Positions 1-8,536 of a DNA stretch of 64,000 nucleotides are shown piece by piece. Within the stretch, counting starts at the first letter, position 1. The number at the start of each line of letters is the position of its first letter. The stretch spans positions 1 to 64,000 of the forward strand of contig DASPTQ010000241.1 of the NCBI GenBank assembly GCA_035623335.1, given 5' to 3'. Both the position numbers and the translations under genes were made by a program. Under the pieces are notes generated by a model. That model saw only the letters and a list, made by a program, of their open reading frames with translations, had not been told where the DNA came from and did not search any database. The stretch is from JAFAGX01 sp035623335. GTDB lineage: Bacteria; Acidobacteriota; Terriglobia; Terriglobales; Acidobacteriaceae.

Positions 1-606
1 CGTCGTGTGGTCGGCCAGATCCGTCGCCAGCTGGTAATAAGGCCGGACGTGTGCAATACACTCGGGCGACAGCGGGTTCAATCCGTCATTAACATCCTTG
101 AAGTAGGGCGGGGCGAGGTGGTTGATGTCAAGGAAGCTAAAGTCAAGCGGGCAGGTGTCGTACACGCCGCCGCCGAAGTCGGGCTCGGCGTACGCCATCC
201 ATGAGATGCCGGCATCTTGTAGAAGTCTTGCCAAGTGCTTCGAGCCAGGATGAATCCCAGGCACTTGCCCGGGCTGCGTGTCGTCGAGTGTGCCAAAGTT
301 AGTTCCCGCTTCCAGCCACAGGTAGTTCGGTTGGCTCGGGTGGTTGCCGGGAGGATTGAAATACTGCTCCGCGTGAGCCGACCTGCTTAGCAATTCCCCG
401 TTGATATACGGGGCCAAAGGATTGCCTTTTAAGTCTGGATCACCAAAGGAGGCGCCGGCATCGTTGCCCGTCCAATTGTGATTTTCCATAATGATGATCC
501 AGACTGTCTTTACCTTACTCATTTGGGCGTGCGTGGCTACCGGCATCACGACAGCCAGCCACAGCATGGCCGCGCTAAAGTTCAAGGTCTTCGCTAGGTA
601 TTTCAC
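1..606 (-). CDS. Secreted phosphoesterase-family protein (partial, 3' end off the window)
   Basis: The first 202 codons are present and the frame is open to the window edge. The start is GTG at 606, preceded by GGGAGGGG about 3-10 nt upstream. The N-terminus is a classic signal peptide (KTLNFSAAMLWLAVVMPVATHAQ-like hydrophobic stretch ending ATHA-Q), so the product should be exported. After the signal comes VWIIIMENHNW, which matches the metal-binding ENH opening of the PF04185 phosphoesterase / acid phosphatase family. Family members hydrolyse phosphate mono- or diesters in the periplasm. Further motifs such as the HPSQPNYLWL segment also fit. The substrate cannot be told, and the C-terminal metal ligands lie outside the window. 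Confidence 0.8.
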   Translation of the reverse strand, partial: MKYLAKTLNFSAAMLWLAVVMPVATHAQMSKVKTVWIIIMENHNWTGNDAGASFGDPDLKGNPLAPYINGELLSRSAHAEQYFNPPGNHPSQPNYLWLEAGTNFGTLDDTQPGQVPGIHPGSKHLARLLQDAGISWMAYAEPDFGGGVYDTCPLDFSFLDINHLAPPYFKDVNDGLNPLSPECIAHVRPYYQLATDLADHTT

Positions 607-896
607 CGTCCCCTCCCAACACCATGTTGAGAAACCTGTTGCTTGTGAAGTTGCCGAGTTTGACGGGTAGACTTTGAAGTGAGACCTACAACTCTAGGAA
701 GGTTATGCCACGCCGGTTACAGGGAGAATTAAGAGATGGTTAAAAAGCTTGCAGCCACCCACTCCTTAGCCACAGGCTCCAACCTCTACCCAGCCTGAGG
801 TTCGGTCACTCCCAGCCGCCTATCCCGTCGATGCGGGTAATCGGGTGTTACGACAGTAAGCTGCCTGACTGCGATGGGAAGACTAATCTGGTCTTC

Positions 897-1544
897 ATGG
901 CGAGCGTGAAAACGGCACCGGGCAGGCTGGCGCTGCGGCCTGTGTTTCTTAGCCCGGCCATGTACGTCGTGGCCTCGTGTCTGGCGTTTTGTTGCTTCGC
1001 AGCTGGCCAAGTCGCTTACCCTGAACAGGAAATCCGCATCCGCGATCTGCCTTCGTTGACGGCGCGGTCTACGCATGCTTCCGATGTGTTGGCAGCATCG
1101 TTGGAGATCGCGTTCAACGATCGGCAAGTATGCTGCGGGTATGACTCTGCTCTCGAAGACACGGTCCAATCGTCTGATCCAAGGTCTTTGGAGGATATTG
1201 CCAACAATCTGCAGGGGAGACATCTTCTAAGCGATGGCCGCCCCATCCGGGTCACGGCGGAATATCTGCCAGCGAATGCGGTGAATTCAGGCCGTCTCAT
1301 CAGCCTGATCCTGAGCCAACACCCACCTCTGATGGAGTGGAATTCTCATCTGTATGTAGTTTGCGGTGTGACCTATGTCGAAACGGTTGACAACTCCACA
1401 GGGTCGGACATGAAGGCGATCCACAAAATCCTGCTCCAGGATGAGCGCTTCTCTGATGCCCGCCGAGAAGTCTCCTTCGATCGCCTCGTGGATGATTGGA
1501 GCAAGGTACAAGGGCTTTTGTTGGTTGAGGCTGCGCTGCAATAG
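897..1544 (+). CDS. Secreted conserved protein of unknown function
   Basis: The ORF is open from 831, but ATG 897 gives a product of 215 residues starting with a basic stretch and then a hydrophobic signal-like segment (MYVVASCLAFCCFAAGQ). This start is preferred although no strong ribosome site is visible. The mature part contains a CCGYDSALED segment and, later, a HLYVVCGVTYVE segment followed by a DDWSKVQGLL end. The Cys-rich patch followed by a His in a beta-rich context recalls papain-like cysteine peptidases of the C39 type. That is only a resemblance and no family was securely recognised. The gene stands alone, with about 300 bp of non-coding sequence after it. Confidence 0.6.
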   Translation: MASVKTAPGRLALRPVFLSPAMYVVASCLAFCCFAAGQVAYPEQEIRIRDLPSLTARSTHASDVLAASLEIAFNDRQVCCGYDSALEDTVQSSDPRSLEDIANNLQGRHLLSDGRPIRVTAEYLPANAVNSGRLISLILSQHPPLMEWNSHLYVVCGVTYVETVDNSTGSDMKAIHKILLQDERFSDARREVSFDRLVDDWSKVQGLLLVEAALQ

Positions 1545-1847
1545 CACGCCGCAACTGCGTGAGTGGCGGCCAATTGCCTCTCTGACCATGTAAGGAGTGC
1601 ACGAGGCTACCGCCGCTGAAATTGGTGACTTTGAACGATTGATCGGCAGTGCAGATGAAAAACGCACTCAAAGATAGCGGAATAAAATCTTCATGCACCC
1701 GAGACGAACCATGCCGAAGAAGTTCTCGACGTGGTACTCCCAGCGGATCACCAATCGACAGAAGTGATGAAGCCAAGCGAAAAGTCGTTCTCCTCGTCAA
1801 TAGAACCGGCTCTAGTTCGTGAGAACCGGCGCAACGAGCCCCATCGA
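1545..1847. other. Intergenic stretch with no supported gene
   Basis: About 300 bp lie between the end of the secreted unknown and the end of the RDD gene, which converge. Minus-strand reading frames cross it, but they change frame relative to any recognisable protein. I see no RNA gene or convincing terminator. A short direct repeat, agaaccggc, occurs twice near 1800-1831. Confidence 0.5.
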
Positions 1848-2471
1848 TTAAGAGGTGAAATTCAGCAATAATCCAACGATGATCAAGATCGAATCCAGCA
1901 TCAGAGCAAAGAATAAGGCCACGATGAATCGACCGCCACGACGGAGATTATTCGTTGCAACAGCCGACCGTTTACAGACAATCGTGTTCGCCCACTCATC
2001 TCCGTGCCTCTGCATCTGCGGACTACCCTTCATTGCCATGTAACCAATCAGTCCAAAGAACAGGGCATCCACAAGGTAGGCGAACGACCGAATCAAGGCG
2101 GACTTGATCCGGCACGGAGTACCATCTTCCTGCACAACCGTCATGCCAAGCGCCAGCTTTCCCAGCGTGCTTCCGTGCAAACCCTCGCAGATGATCTCGT
2201 AGGCGATGCTGCCCAGCAGCGAGAAGACAAATACGGCAATGCCAGTGCGTCGCATCCTCTCTATGAACAGCGGATTGGGGTGCCCGGCCGCGGCGATCAG
2301 GAGCAGAACGGCAAAAAGGAATCCAGAGACAAGGGAGAGCAAGTAGTGGACGATAAAATCGATGACTCTAGCTGCAACACGCGGCCAGAAGCTGACACCT
2401 TCAATTTCGCTAGGCGGGCTGGTGTAGGGGCCGAGAGCAGAGAGGGGGCCAACTTGGGGGGTAATGGACAT
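1848..2471 (-). CDS. RDD family membrane protein
   Basis: The product has 207 residues. The RDD signature is visible as RVAARVIDFIVHYLL (Arg, then Asp in the first membrane helix), followed by a second helix after FIERMRRTG and the typical STLGKLALGMTVVQEDG loop. A third helix pair follows (SFAYLVDALFFGLIGYMAM) and there is an extra C-terminal hydrophobic helix (FIVALFFALMLDSILIIVGLLL). It is therefore an inner-membrane protein with about four to five helices. RDD proteins have been linked to ion transport in some species, but the general role is unclear. The gene is single and faces the DinB gene divergently across about 350 bp. Confidence 0.85.
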   Translation of the reverse strand: MSITPQVGPLSALGPYTSPPSEIEGVSFWPRVAARVIDFIVHYLLSLVSGFLFAVLLLIAAAGHPNPLFIERMRRTGIAVFVFSLLGSIAYEIICEGLHGSTLGKLALGMTVVQEDGTPCRIKSALIRSFAYLVDALFFGLIGYMAMKGSPQMQRHGDEWANTIVCKRSAVATNNLRRGGRFIVALFFALMLDSILIIVGLLLNFTS

Positions 2472-2825
2472 TGACGGTAGCCCTGCCTTCTTCCACGAAG
2501 GATGGCGGTCTTGCCAACCGCTGCCGGAGACTATATACCCGGTGTCAAGGCCTCGACCGACGTTTGGCTCTCCCCTTTGTAGCGCCGGCCCCCTAACCAG
2601 TCGCGATTTCCCACGAACAGCTTCAAGCCTGTGGGGGACCGATAAGGCAGATCAGTCGTAATTGAGTCCAAGGTGTTCGTTACCGACGATTCTTGCCCAG
2701 CGTGGGTATTTCTTGGCCTGTCCGTCCACGCGGGTAACCCGTTTACGAAGGGAATAAAACTGCACCCTTGTGTTTGTCGACTGTGTAACATCATCCATGG
2801 GAACCGTGTTCGGACGTACCGCCTC
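2472..2825. other. Divergent intergenic region between the RDD and DinB genes
   Basis: These 354 bp should hold promoters for both flanking genes. Short ORFs cross it (for example 2464-2661 plus and 2531-2842 minus), but they lack ribosome sites and recognisable protein features. No clear -35/-10 pair or RNA structure was seen. Confidence 0.5.
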
Positions 2826-3362
2826 ATGACCAGAGATGACATTCGGCTCCTTTATGAGTACGACCGTTGGGCGAACCGCAGGTTAATAATCGCGGCCGGT
2901 ACGCTGAACGCTGAGCAGTTTACGCGAGATTTGGGCGGCAGCTTTGGCTCGGTGCGAGACACTCTTCTGCACATCCTCGGGGGGGAATGGATTTGGCTTG
3001 CGTATTGGAAGGATCCACCCCCAAGTCCTGCCATCTTGTCGGATTTGATCGCGCGACGCGACACCCTATTCCATCCAGATGTATTTCCCAACGCCAGTGT
3101 TGTGCAATCAAAATGGATGGAAATTGAGAAGGAACAGGCCGAGTTCGTGAGTCGCGTAACCAACGAGGCCTTGGAAACAATGCTCCCCTTTCGCGGAACG
3201 CACCTTAAATTGATGCACCTGATGCAACACCTGGCGAACCATTCCACCTATCATCGCGGTCAAGTCGCACTGACAATGCGGCAGCTTGGTGTTAAGCCTC
3301 CGGCTACGGATTTCCATGTCTTTCTCACGCAAGATTTCCCCGAGGCTGCGACTGCACAGTAG
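2826..3362 (+). CDS. DinB family protein (putative metal-dependent hydrolase or thiol transferase)
   Basis: The product has 178 residues from ATG 2826. The same frame is open from 2673, but the family starts at about this Met (MTRDDIRLLYEYDRWANRR). The DinB/YfiT four-helix bundle is supported by the N-terminal YDRWAN motif, a His in LLHILGGEWIW and the C-terminal NHSTYHRGQ motif. Together these give the usual three-His metal site. Biochemical roles vary in this superfamily (DNA-damage inducible proteins, bacillithiol or mycothiol transferases), so no substrate is proposed. No good Shine-Dalgarno sequence is visible upstream. The gene stands alone and converges with the kinase gene. Confidence 0.85.
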   Translation: MTRDDIRLLYEYDRWANRRLIIAAGTLNAEQFTRDLGGSFGSVRDTLLHILGGEWIWLAYWKDPPPSPAILSDLIARRDTLFHPDVFPNASVVQSKWMEIEKEQAEFVSRVTNEALETMLPFRGTHLKLMHLMQHLANHSTYHRGQVALTMRQLGVKPPATDFHVFLTQDFPEAATAQ

Positions 3363-3461
3363 AGCAGTCATGAAACCAGTGCTAGGGAAACCCCGAATTC
3401 AGTAGGCGTGGCGTCGAATCCAGAAGCATTCGACTTAGGTTAGGACGATGTCTTGTCGTGC

Positions 3462-5786
3462 TTACGTCAGGCCGAGTTTCGTGAGAAGAGACTGGAAGCG
3501 AGGCAGCGCGCGAAGAGGAGCAAAGGAGACCTCGCAGCCCAGGACAATGTAGGTGCCGGTGCCGGCTTGCTCGAGGCGCTCCAGCCATTCGACGGCGAGT
3601 TCCAGATCGCCTAGCAGGCAGTGGATAAGTCCCAGAATGTAGGCAGCGGCAGGCTCGGAGGACACAATTTCTTCCAGCCGGGCAGCGATCTCCAGAGCCT
3701 TGTCCCGTTCTCCCAACCGCGCATAAAGCACACCTAGAACGCCAGAAGAGGCAGTTTGGCCACTTCGGGTGAGGCCGGCGATCCTTTTGAGGTCTTCAAT
3801 GGCGCGGCGACATCGCTCCGGTGTTGTCGCGACATACATGAGAATGCGGTTGGCATAGTAGTCGTTGGGATGAAGGTCCAGAGCGGACCTGAGCTGATTC
3901 CAGGCTTCCTCGCTCTTGCCGGCGTTGTGGAGGATCCAGGCCAGGTGCGCCTGGAATAATGGGGTAAGCGGATCGAGCTCGGCGGCTTTGCGAATGGCTG
4001 TAACCGCAGGCTCGAAGTCGCGCACGGAAATTTGAGCGATCGCCAGGGTGTGATAGGCGATGCCAGAGTTAGAGTCAAACCGAGTTGCCTGCTCGGCTAG
4101 ACGGATGCCGAGTGCAAAGTCGTGCTCGGCCTGCATGGCGTGGAGAGAAAGCGCCGCGTAGGCTTCGGCGTTGGAGGGATCGAGTTGGATGGCTCTCTTG
4201 GCGGCGGCTTTCGCTTTGGGAAAGGCCTCAGGTCCACGAATGAAGCCGTAAAAGCCCATCATCACGAGGGCGTACGCGAGGCCGGCATGACTACGACCGT
4301 AGGTCGGATCGATGGCGATGGATTGCTGGAAAAGCTCCAGAGCGTTGCGAAAGCCTTGCTCCGACCATGTTCTGGATTGGTGCGTGCCTTTTAGGTAGAG
4401 GCGATAGGCCTCGGGATCGGCAGTTGTTGACTCGGTGACGGCGCGAGTGGATGCGGAGGAGGAACGCCCGCCTGCCTGGGGTTCGCCACCGAGACGCTCG
4501 AGGAGGCGCGAGGCAATTTCGCGGGCAATCTCCTCCTGTACCTCGAACAGGTCGGTCATCTTGCGGTTGTAGGAGTCTCCCCAGAGTTGGTCCTGGCGGG
4601 CGACGTCGACGAGTTCCGCTTTCACAATCAGAGTGTCCTTGTGCTCGAGTACGCGGCCGCTGACGACGGCGCGGACGCCGAGTTCGGTCGCAGCGGTAAA
4701 AGCGTCCACATTCTTCCCTTTGTAGCGGAACACGACGCCACGCGGAACGACACGCACTCTAGGCAGCCGAGACAGATTGTTGATGACGGTTTCGGTGATC
4801 CCGTCGCTGAGGTAGTCCTTGGCCGAATCGCCACTGGCGTTTTCAAAAGGCAGCACAGCCAGCGAATCGATGGTCTTAGCGACCTTTGGCTTGCGAGTTT
4901 TGCCGGAATCGCGGGTAGCTGAGTCGGCGGCAGAAACGCGTCCGGAGACAGCGTCACGCTTAAGCCGCTTGAGGTCGGCGCGCAGTTCGGCAGCGCTTTG
5001 GTAACGGAGGTCGCGATCCTTTTCGAGAAGCTTCCCGATGATTTCGTTCAGCTTTGGCTGGAGCTTGCGTTTGGGCTGGGCAGGCGGACGATTGAGAATC
5101 GCATCAAAGATCACGGCAGTGGTATCACCGCCGAAGGCAAGTTGCTGCGTTGCCATTTCAAAGAGGACGGCGCCCAGGCTGAAGAGATCGCTACGGGTGT
5201 CGAGGTGCTGGCCGCGGGCCTGCTCCGGCGACATATACGCAACTGTGCCGATGGCGATGCCGGGGCTGGTGAGATGTTCTGTTTCGAGGCTTTGCGTTAC
5301 CAGGGATTCATCTGGGTGAGTCGAGAGTTTGGCGAGGCCGAAGTCGAGAATCTTGGCGCCGCGGGGGGTCATGAAAATGTTGGCTGGCTTGATGTCCCGG
5401 TGGATGATGCCTCGGGCGTGAGCAGCATTGAGGGCGTCAGCCAACTGGATGGCAACTTCGAGCAACTCTTCGATCTCGAAGCACGCGGAATCGATGCGAT
5501 ACCGCAATGTGAATCCCTCGAGAAATTCCATGGCGATAAACGCCCTGCCGTGGTCCTCGCCGATGTCGTAGATGGTGCATATGTTGGGATGGTTCAGGGC
5601 CGAGGCAGCCTGGCCTTCCCGCTGAAAGCGGCTCAAGGCTTGGGGATCACGGGCGACTTCGTCGGGCAGAAACTTGAGAGCGACGAAGCGTTTGAGGCGG
5701 ATGTCTTCGGCCTTGTAGACAACACCCATTCCGCCCCCGCCGAGCTTTTCAAGGATGCGGTAATGAGAGATCGTCTGGCCAATCAT
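3462..5786 (-). CDS. Serine/threonine protein kinase with FlgO/TolB-like domain and TPR repeats
   Basis: ATG 5786 gives 774 residues; an in-frame TTG lies at 5795. Residues ~8-275 form a Hanks-type kinase with the glycine loop GGGGMG, the VALKFL lysine near residue 38, HRDIKPAN, DFG and SPEQARG. The catalytic residues all appear intact. Residues ~305-430 begin SLAVLPFENASGD and resemble the FlgO/TolB N-terminal-like domain found in CadC-type and adenylate-cyclase TPR proteins. The C-terminal ~310 residues are TPRs (repeats such as AYAALSLHAMQAEHDFALGIRLAEQA). No membrane helix is evident, so the protein is probably cytosolic. This is a large single-gene unit typical of Acidobacteriota kinases. 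Its targets cannot be inferred. Confidence 0.92.
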   Translation of the reverse strand: MIGQTISHYRILEKLGGGGMGVVYKAEDIRLKRFVALKFLPDEVARDPQALSRFQREGQAASALNHPNICTIYDIGEDHGRAFIAMEFLEGFTLRYRIDSACFEIEELLEVAIQLADALNAAHARGIIHRDIKPANIFMTPRGAKILDFGLAKLSTHPDESLVTQSLETEHLTSPGIAIGTVAYMSPEQARGQHLDTRSDLFSLGAVLFEMATQQLAFGGDTTAVIFDAILNRPPAQPKRKLQPKLNEIIGKLLEKDRDLRYQSAAELRADLKRLKRDAVSGRVSAADSATRDSGKTRKPKVAKTIDSLAVLPFENASGDSAKDYLSDGITETVINNLSRLPRVRVVPRGVVFRYKGKNVDAFTAATELGVRAVVSGRVLEHKDTLIVKAELVDVARQDQLWGDSYNRKMTDLFEVQEEIAREIASRLLERLGGEPQAGGRSSSASTRAVTESTTADPEAYRLYLKGTHQSRTWSEQGFRNALELFQQSIAIDPTYGRSHAGLAYALVMMGFYGFIRGPEAFPKAKAAAKRAIQLDPSNAEAYAALSLHAMQAEHDFALGIRLAEQATRFDSNSGIAYHTLAIAQISVRDFEPAVTAIRKAAELDPLTPLFQAHLAWILHNAGKSEEAWNQLRSALDLHPNDYYANRILMYVATTPERCRRAIEDLKRIAGLTRSGQTASSGVLGVLYARLGERDKALEIAARLEEIVSSEPAAAYILGLIHCLLGDLELAVEWLERLEQAGTGTYIVLGCEVSFAPLRALPRFQSLLTKLGLT

Positions 5787-5889
5787 CGGGCTCAAATCTT
5801 AGGTGCTAACGTACGGTAAGTCAATGAATGCGCGGAAGTTCGACGAGGTTTCCTGTGCCAGCTCGCGAAAAATCAGGGGCGGCAACTCG

Positions 5890-5922
5890 CAGGATGAGGA
5901 GTTTATGGGCAAGATTCACTTT
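5890..5922 (+). repeat. Imperfect direct repeat, left copy
   Basis: Positions 5890-5922 match 8621-8653 with a 14-nt identical core (AGTTTATGGGCAAG at 5900-5913 and 8631-8644). The identity continues imperfectly into both flanks. The two copies bracket the receiver-sigma/GGDEF-like operon and the DUF1214 relic. A 14-mer match alone can arise by chance in 64 kb, so the flanking similarity is the main argument. Confidence 0.4.
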
Positions 5923-5941
5923 GTTTGTACCTCGCCCTTTA

Positions 5942-6469
5942 TTACCCTCTGACGGACGCTGCGGCTAATTGCTGGGCATTGCGAACCTTTCGTAGCTCTT
6001 TCTGGTGCTTCAGCGAACGCTCTGCCTCAGCTAAGTTGGTGCCAATCCCAAAGCAAAAGTCCGCCCCCTGAACGTTCGTGATGCGACCGTCTATCCCGCA
6101 GACTGCAAACGGTTCTTCCTGCAACAATCGGTGGGCGAGGGACAATTTCTGATTTAGTTCTTGGTATGAGCTTCCCCTGCAAAGAAACTCGTCGCCTTTG
6201 TCGTGGTAAGCGTCCACTTCAACACTCGCGAGCACTTCCGCCAACCGGCGGATGAGGATGTCCCCGGCAGAGTACCCAAAGCTGTCGTTTAACGCCTTCA
6301 GCCCGTTGACATCGCACATGGCGACCCAAGGACTGGGTTCGCGCTCATCGAATGCGCGCCTGTTTGGCAGTCCCGTCGTGTCCGAGACCAGCAACGCCTG
6401 CCGCATCTCCTCCGGCGACATCTCGGAAATCTGTTTGCGCCTGGCATGGCTTATCCTGCGCTCGATCAT
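5942..6469 (-). CDS. Short GGDEF-like (diguanylate cyclase-fold) protein with altered signature
   Basis: The product has 175 residues from ATG 6469, with GGAG about 6 nt upstream. A GGDEF fold is indicated by TGLPNRRAFDE, the metal-site region VAMCDVNGLKALND and FGYSAGDILIRRLAEVL, then the turn HDKGDEFLCRG in place of GGDEF. The first Gly of the signature is Lys, while Gly-Asp-Glu-Phe is kept, so cyclase activity is uncertain. There is no sensor or membrane domain. Short stand-alone GGDEF-like proteins of this look are, as I recall, common on phages and integrative elements. The gene is the last of three co-directional genes (gap 66 nt from the preceding one). It may make or bind a nucleotide signal; neither is shown. 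Confidence 0.75.
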   Translation of the reverse strand: MIERRISHARRKQISEMSPEEMRQALLVSDTTGLPNRRAFDEREPSPWVAMCDVNGLKALNDSFGYSAGDILIRRLAEVLASVEVDAYHDKGDEFLCRGSSYQELNQKLSLAHRLLQEEPFAVCGIDGRITNVQGADFCFGIGTNLAEAERSLKHQKELRKVRNAQQLAAASVRG

Positions 6470-6535
6470 GTGGCGGCTCCTTTTGCCTCATGGCATAGCC
6501 AAGTTCGCTGGACTAAGTTGTGGCAGACGCAATCC

Positions 6536-6919
6536 TCACTTCCGAGACGCTTGCCTGCGGATGACGTGATCTCTCGCAGGGCAGCGTCCGTGCAAAGCCT
6601 CCCCACTCATCTCACCCGTGGCAGTTGTGAAACTCACCGATGAACCACACTCCAAGCAATCGTTGTGATATCCGCCGCGCCGGGGCTGCCAATACTTTGG
6701 ATTGACATTGTGGCCTAGACTCAACAGCCGTCTAGCCACATTTTCCAATAGCTGGAACGCGTCGCGCAGTACAGAGCGCGTATATTCAGCTTCTTCGTAT
6801 GGGTCAGCTCCAGCTTCACTGATCTCTTCAAGAATCGCCTCGTCTGGTAACATCAGCACGGAATCGGCCAATTCGTTCGTTATTCTCGCTAAATGGTCGT
6901 TATTGTTTTTGTCCGTCAT
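6536..6919 (-). CDS. Hypothetical protein with a C-terminal Cys/His patch
   Basis: The product has 127 residues from ATG 6919, with AGGAAAA just upstream. The N-terminal half is acidic and helical (DEAILEEISEAGADPYEEAEYTRS split over ~residues 22-50). The C-terminal half carries DCLECG and a later HGRCPARDH, a possible small metal-binding knuckle. No family was recognised. It sits 27 nt after the receiver-sigma gene and 66 nt before the GGDEF-like gene, all on one strand, so co-transcription is likely. Its role is probably linked to those two regulators. Confidence 0.6.
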   Translation of the reverse strand: MTDKNNNDHLARITNELADSVLMLPDEAILEEISEAGADPYEEAEYTRSVLRDAFQLLENVARRLLSLGHNVNPKYWQPRRGGYHNDCLECGSSVSFTTATGEMSGEALHGRCPARDHVIRRQASRK

Positions 6920-6946
6920 TTTTCCTGCCTCGGGCCCTAGTTATTC

Positions 6947-7945
6947 CTACGCTTGCGCTCGGTTGCCAAGCAGCTTGCGAATCCGCCTCGTGATGGCCAC
7001 ATATCTCTTTTCATCAAAACGATACTTCTCCTTTATTTGGCTGTTGGTCAGTCCGTCTATCAGCCCTCGAAGTACCTGTTTAGCTTCGAGATCATCGTTG
7101 AACAGCGCAAGAACCTGATCCTCCTCCTCCCGATCAATCAATTGCTGGTCTGCGGGGGCGCGCCTTGAAGCAATGTAGTCGAGGGGCGTACGTTCTCGTC
7201 CTTCAGCGTCCAGCGTCGAGAGTTCCGAGATTAGATACGTCTCCCTCTCGTTGCTGCGTTGCCGCTTCCATGAGTCACAAATGCTCCGCATCGCCCACGT
7301 GAGGTGTCGCACAAAATCAACTTTCTTATTCCAATGTCTGCCGTTCTGCCGGGACTCGGCTCCAATCCATGTCCGAAGGAACGCCTCCCTAAGCAGGTCT
7401 TCCCAATCCGCGCCACGTGCGCGACGGCCAAGGCCCCGAACGAGTCGCTCGGCAAACTTCTGAAGCTTCAGCAACTCGGGAGGGGTTAACGCTTTAATCG
7501 CTCTATCAACCTCCATCTTCTCGAGCAAACCGCGCAACTGGCCATTTCCGGTTTCCGTTAGAAGAGAAACCTGCATCAATTCTCGGGGCCGGGGTACGTC
7601 CGCCTCACCTTGGAAGTCGAGGGCAGCAATAATTATTCCCTGCAAGGGAGCAAGGTTGCGGACTGCCATGGCAAGCTGGACGCCGTGAACCTGCGGCGCC
7701 AGACAGTCGATCTTGTCCCCGTTGCTCCGGGGCGCGTAATAGTCGATAAGCACCACATTGAAGGGCTTAAAATCGCAGAAAAGACGAAGACCCTCTTGCG
7801 TATTCAAAGCAGTACGCACAACATATCCGTCTCTCTCCAAGTGTCTTCTAAAGCAGTTCGACAAAGATTCGTCATTTTCCACTAGCAGCGCTGATTTGGG
7901 GGAAGCAGTGATGCTTCTGGTTGGCGGTAGAGGGGAAGACGCCAT
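6947..7945 (-). CDS. Receiver domain fused to a sigma-70-like (ECF-type) C-terminal region
   Basis: The product has 332 residues from ATG 7945, with GGAGAAG upstream. Residues ~17-130 are a response-regulator receiver: acidic pair in VENDE (~23-26) and a likely phosphoacceptor Asp68 in VVLIDYY. A ~20-residue insertion follows beta-3 (RSNGDKIDCLAPQ region). The usual Lys switch is not obvious. Residues ~160-245 resemble sigma region 2 (DWEDLLREAFLRTW, then FVRHLTWAMRSICDSW) and ~280-330 resemble region 4 with a helix-turn-helix (LTNSQIKEKYRFDEKRY). The order receiver-then-sigma is the reverse of PhyR, where the sigma-like part comes first. It heads the three-gene operon and may act as a phosphorylation-gated sigma factor or anti-anti-sigma protein. 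Confidence 0.75.
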   Translation of the reverse strand: MASSPLPPTRSITASPKSALLVENDESLSNCFRRHLERDGYVVRTALNTQEGLRLFCDFKPFNVVLIDYYAPRSNGDKIDCLAPQVHGVQLAMAVRNLAPLQGIIIAALDFQGEADVPRPRELMQVSLLTETGNGQLRGLLEKMEVDRAIKALTPPELLKLQKFAERLVRGLGRRARGADWEDLLREAFLRTWIGAESRQNGRHWNKKVDFVRHLTWAMRSICDSWKRQRSNERETYLISELSTLDAEGRERTPLDYIASRRAPADQQLIDREEEDQVLALFNDDLEAKQVLRGLIDGLTNSQIKEKYRFDEKRYVAITRRIRKLLGNRAQA

Positions 7946-8053
7946 TGTTTCTTCTCCGATCTAAGAGCGTTCTAATCTCTATCTGCACCGGATCTGCTGT
8001 GAGTCGCTAGATTTTGTGGGGTGGCGAGATTACGGAGGTAATCACAGGCTGCC

Positions 8054-8444
8054 CATCAGCGGTATCAGGGGGATTGTTGCTACACCGCCTTCGACTCCAA
8101 GGGAGAGCGGCTGGTCGGAGAGAACCACTACAGTGTCACGTTCCGGACGGGCGAGTTGCCACTGGTTAATGGATTCTGGTCGCTCACTTTGTACTACAAG
8201 GCGCATCTGTTCGAACCGAACTCCCTCGATCGCTACTCGCTGGGCACGAAAAGCAAGTCTTTTGAAGTACAACTCAGATGGTTCTTTGACACTCTACTAC
8301 CAGCACCACTCTCCGGGTTCGGACAAGGAATCGAATTGGGTGCCAGCGCCGAAGGATGAGTTTTCCCTATACATTCGCGCGTACTGGCCCAAGGCAGAGA
8401 TTCTCGAAGGTCGCTCGACACCTCCACCGGTAATCAGAAGCTAA
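8054..8444 (+). pseudogene. Frameshifted remnant of a DUF1214 protein (C-terminal part)
   Basis: In one frame, from about 8057 to 8280, the translation reads FDSKGERLVG, then YSVTFRTGELPLVNGFWSLT and FEPNSLDRYSLG. It then shifts frame near 8262-8280 and continues as YNSDGSLTLYYQ, SNWVPAPKDEFSLYIRAYWP and a stop at 8442-8444. These are the landmarks of the DUF1214 C-terminal domain, so one gene has been broken by a frameshift. The N-terminal part and any start codon are missing. A terminator-like hairpin follows at about 8505-8536. It is most likely a decayed gene left inside the accessory patch. Confidence 0.75.
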
Positions 8445-8504
8445 AGAGTCGCACTGCCAACCGAAGAATCTCGTCCAGCCGAGTCCATCTCAACCGCTGA
8501 TGTA

Positions 8505-8536
8505 GGGCCCCGCCCTTCGTATCGAGGCGGCCTTTT
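8505..8536 (+). terminator. Terminator-like hairpin after the DUF1214 relic
   Basis: GGGCCCCGCC pairs imperfectly with GGCGGCC across an 11-nt loop and is followed at once by TTTTG. The stem has a two-C bulge. It reads in the plus direction, the same as the broken gene. Confidence 0.45.

Noticed and set aside
1801..1831. Direct repeat agaaccggc near the end of the RDD gene
   Set aside because: Nine bases in 30 bp is too short to mark a mobile element.
2464..2842. Small ORFs in the RDD-DinB intergenic region
   Set aside because: They lack ribosome sites, overlap the flanking gene starts and show no protein-like features.
4998..5819. 273-codon plus-strand ORF opposite the kinase domain
   Set aside because: The minus strand carries intact kinase motifs over the same stretch, so the plus frame is a shadow.
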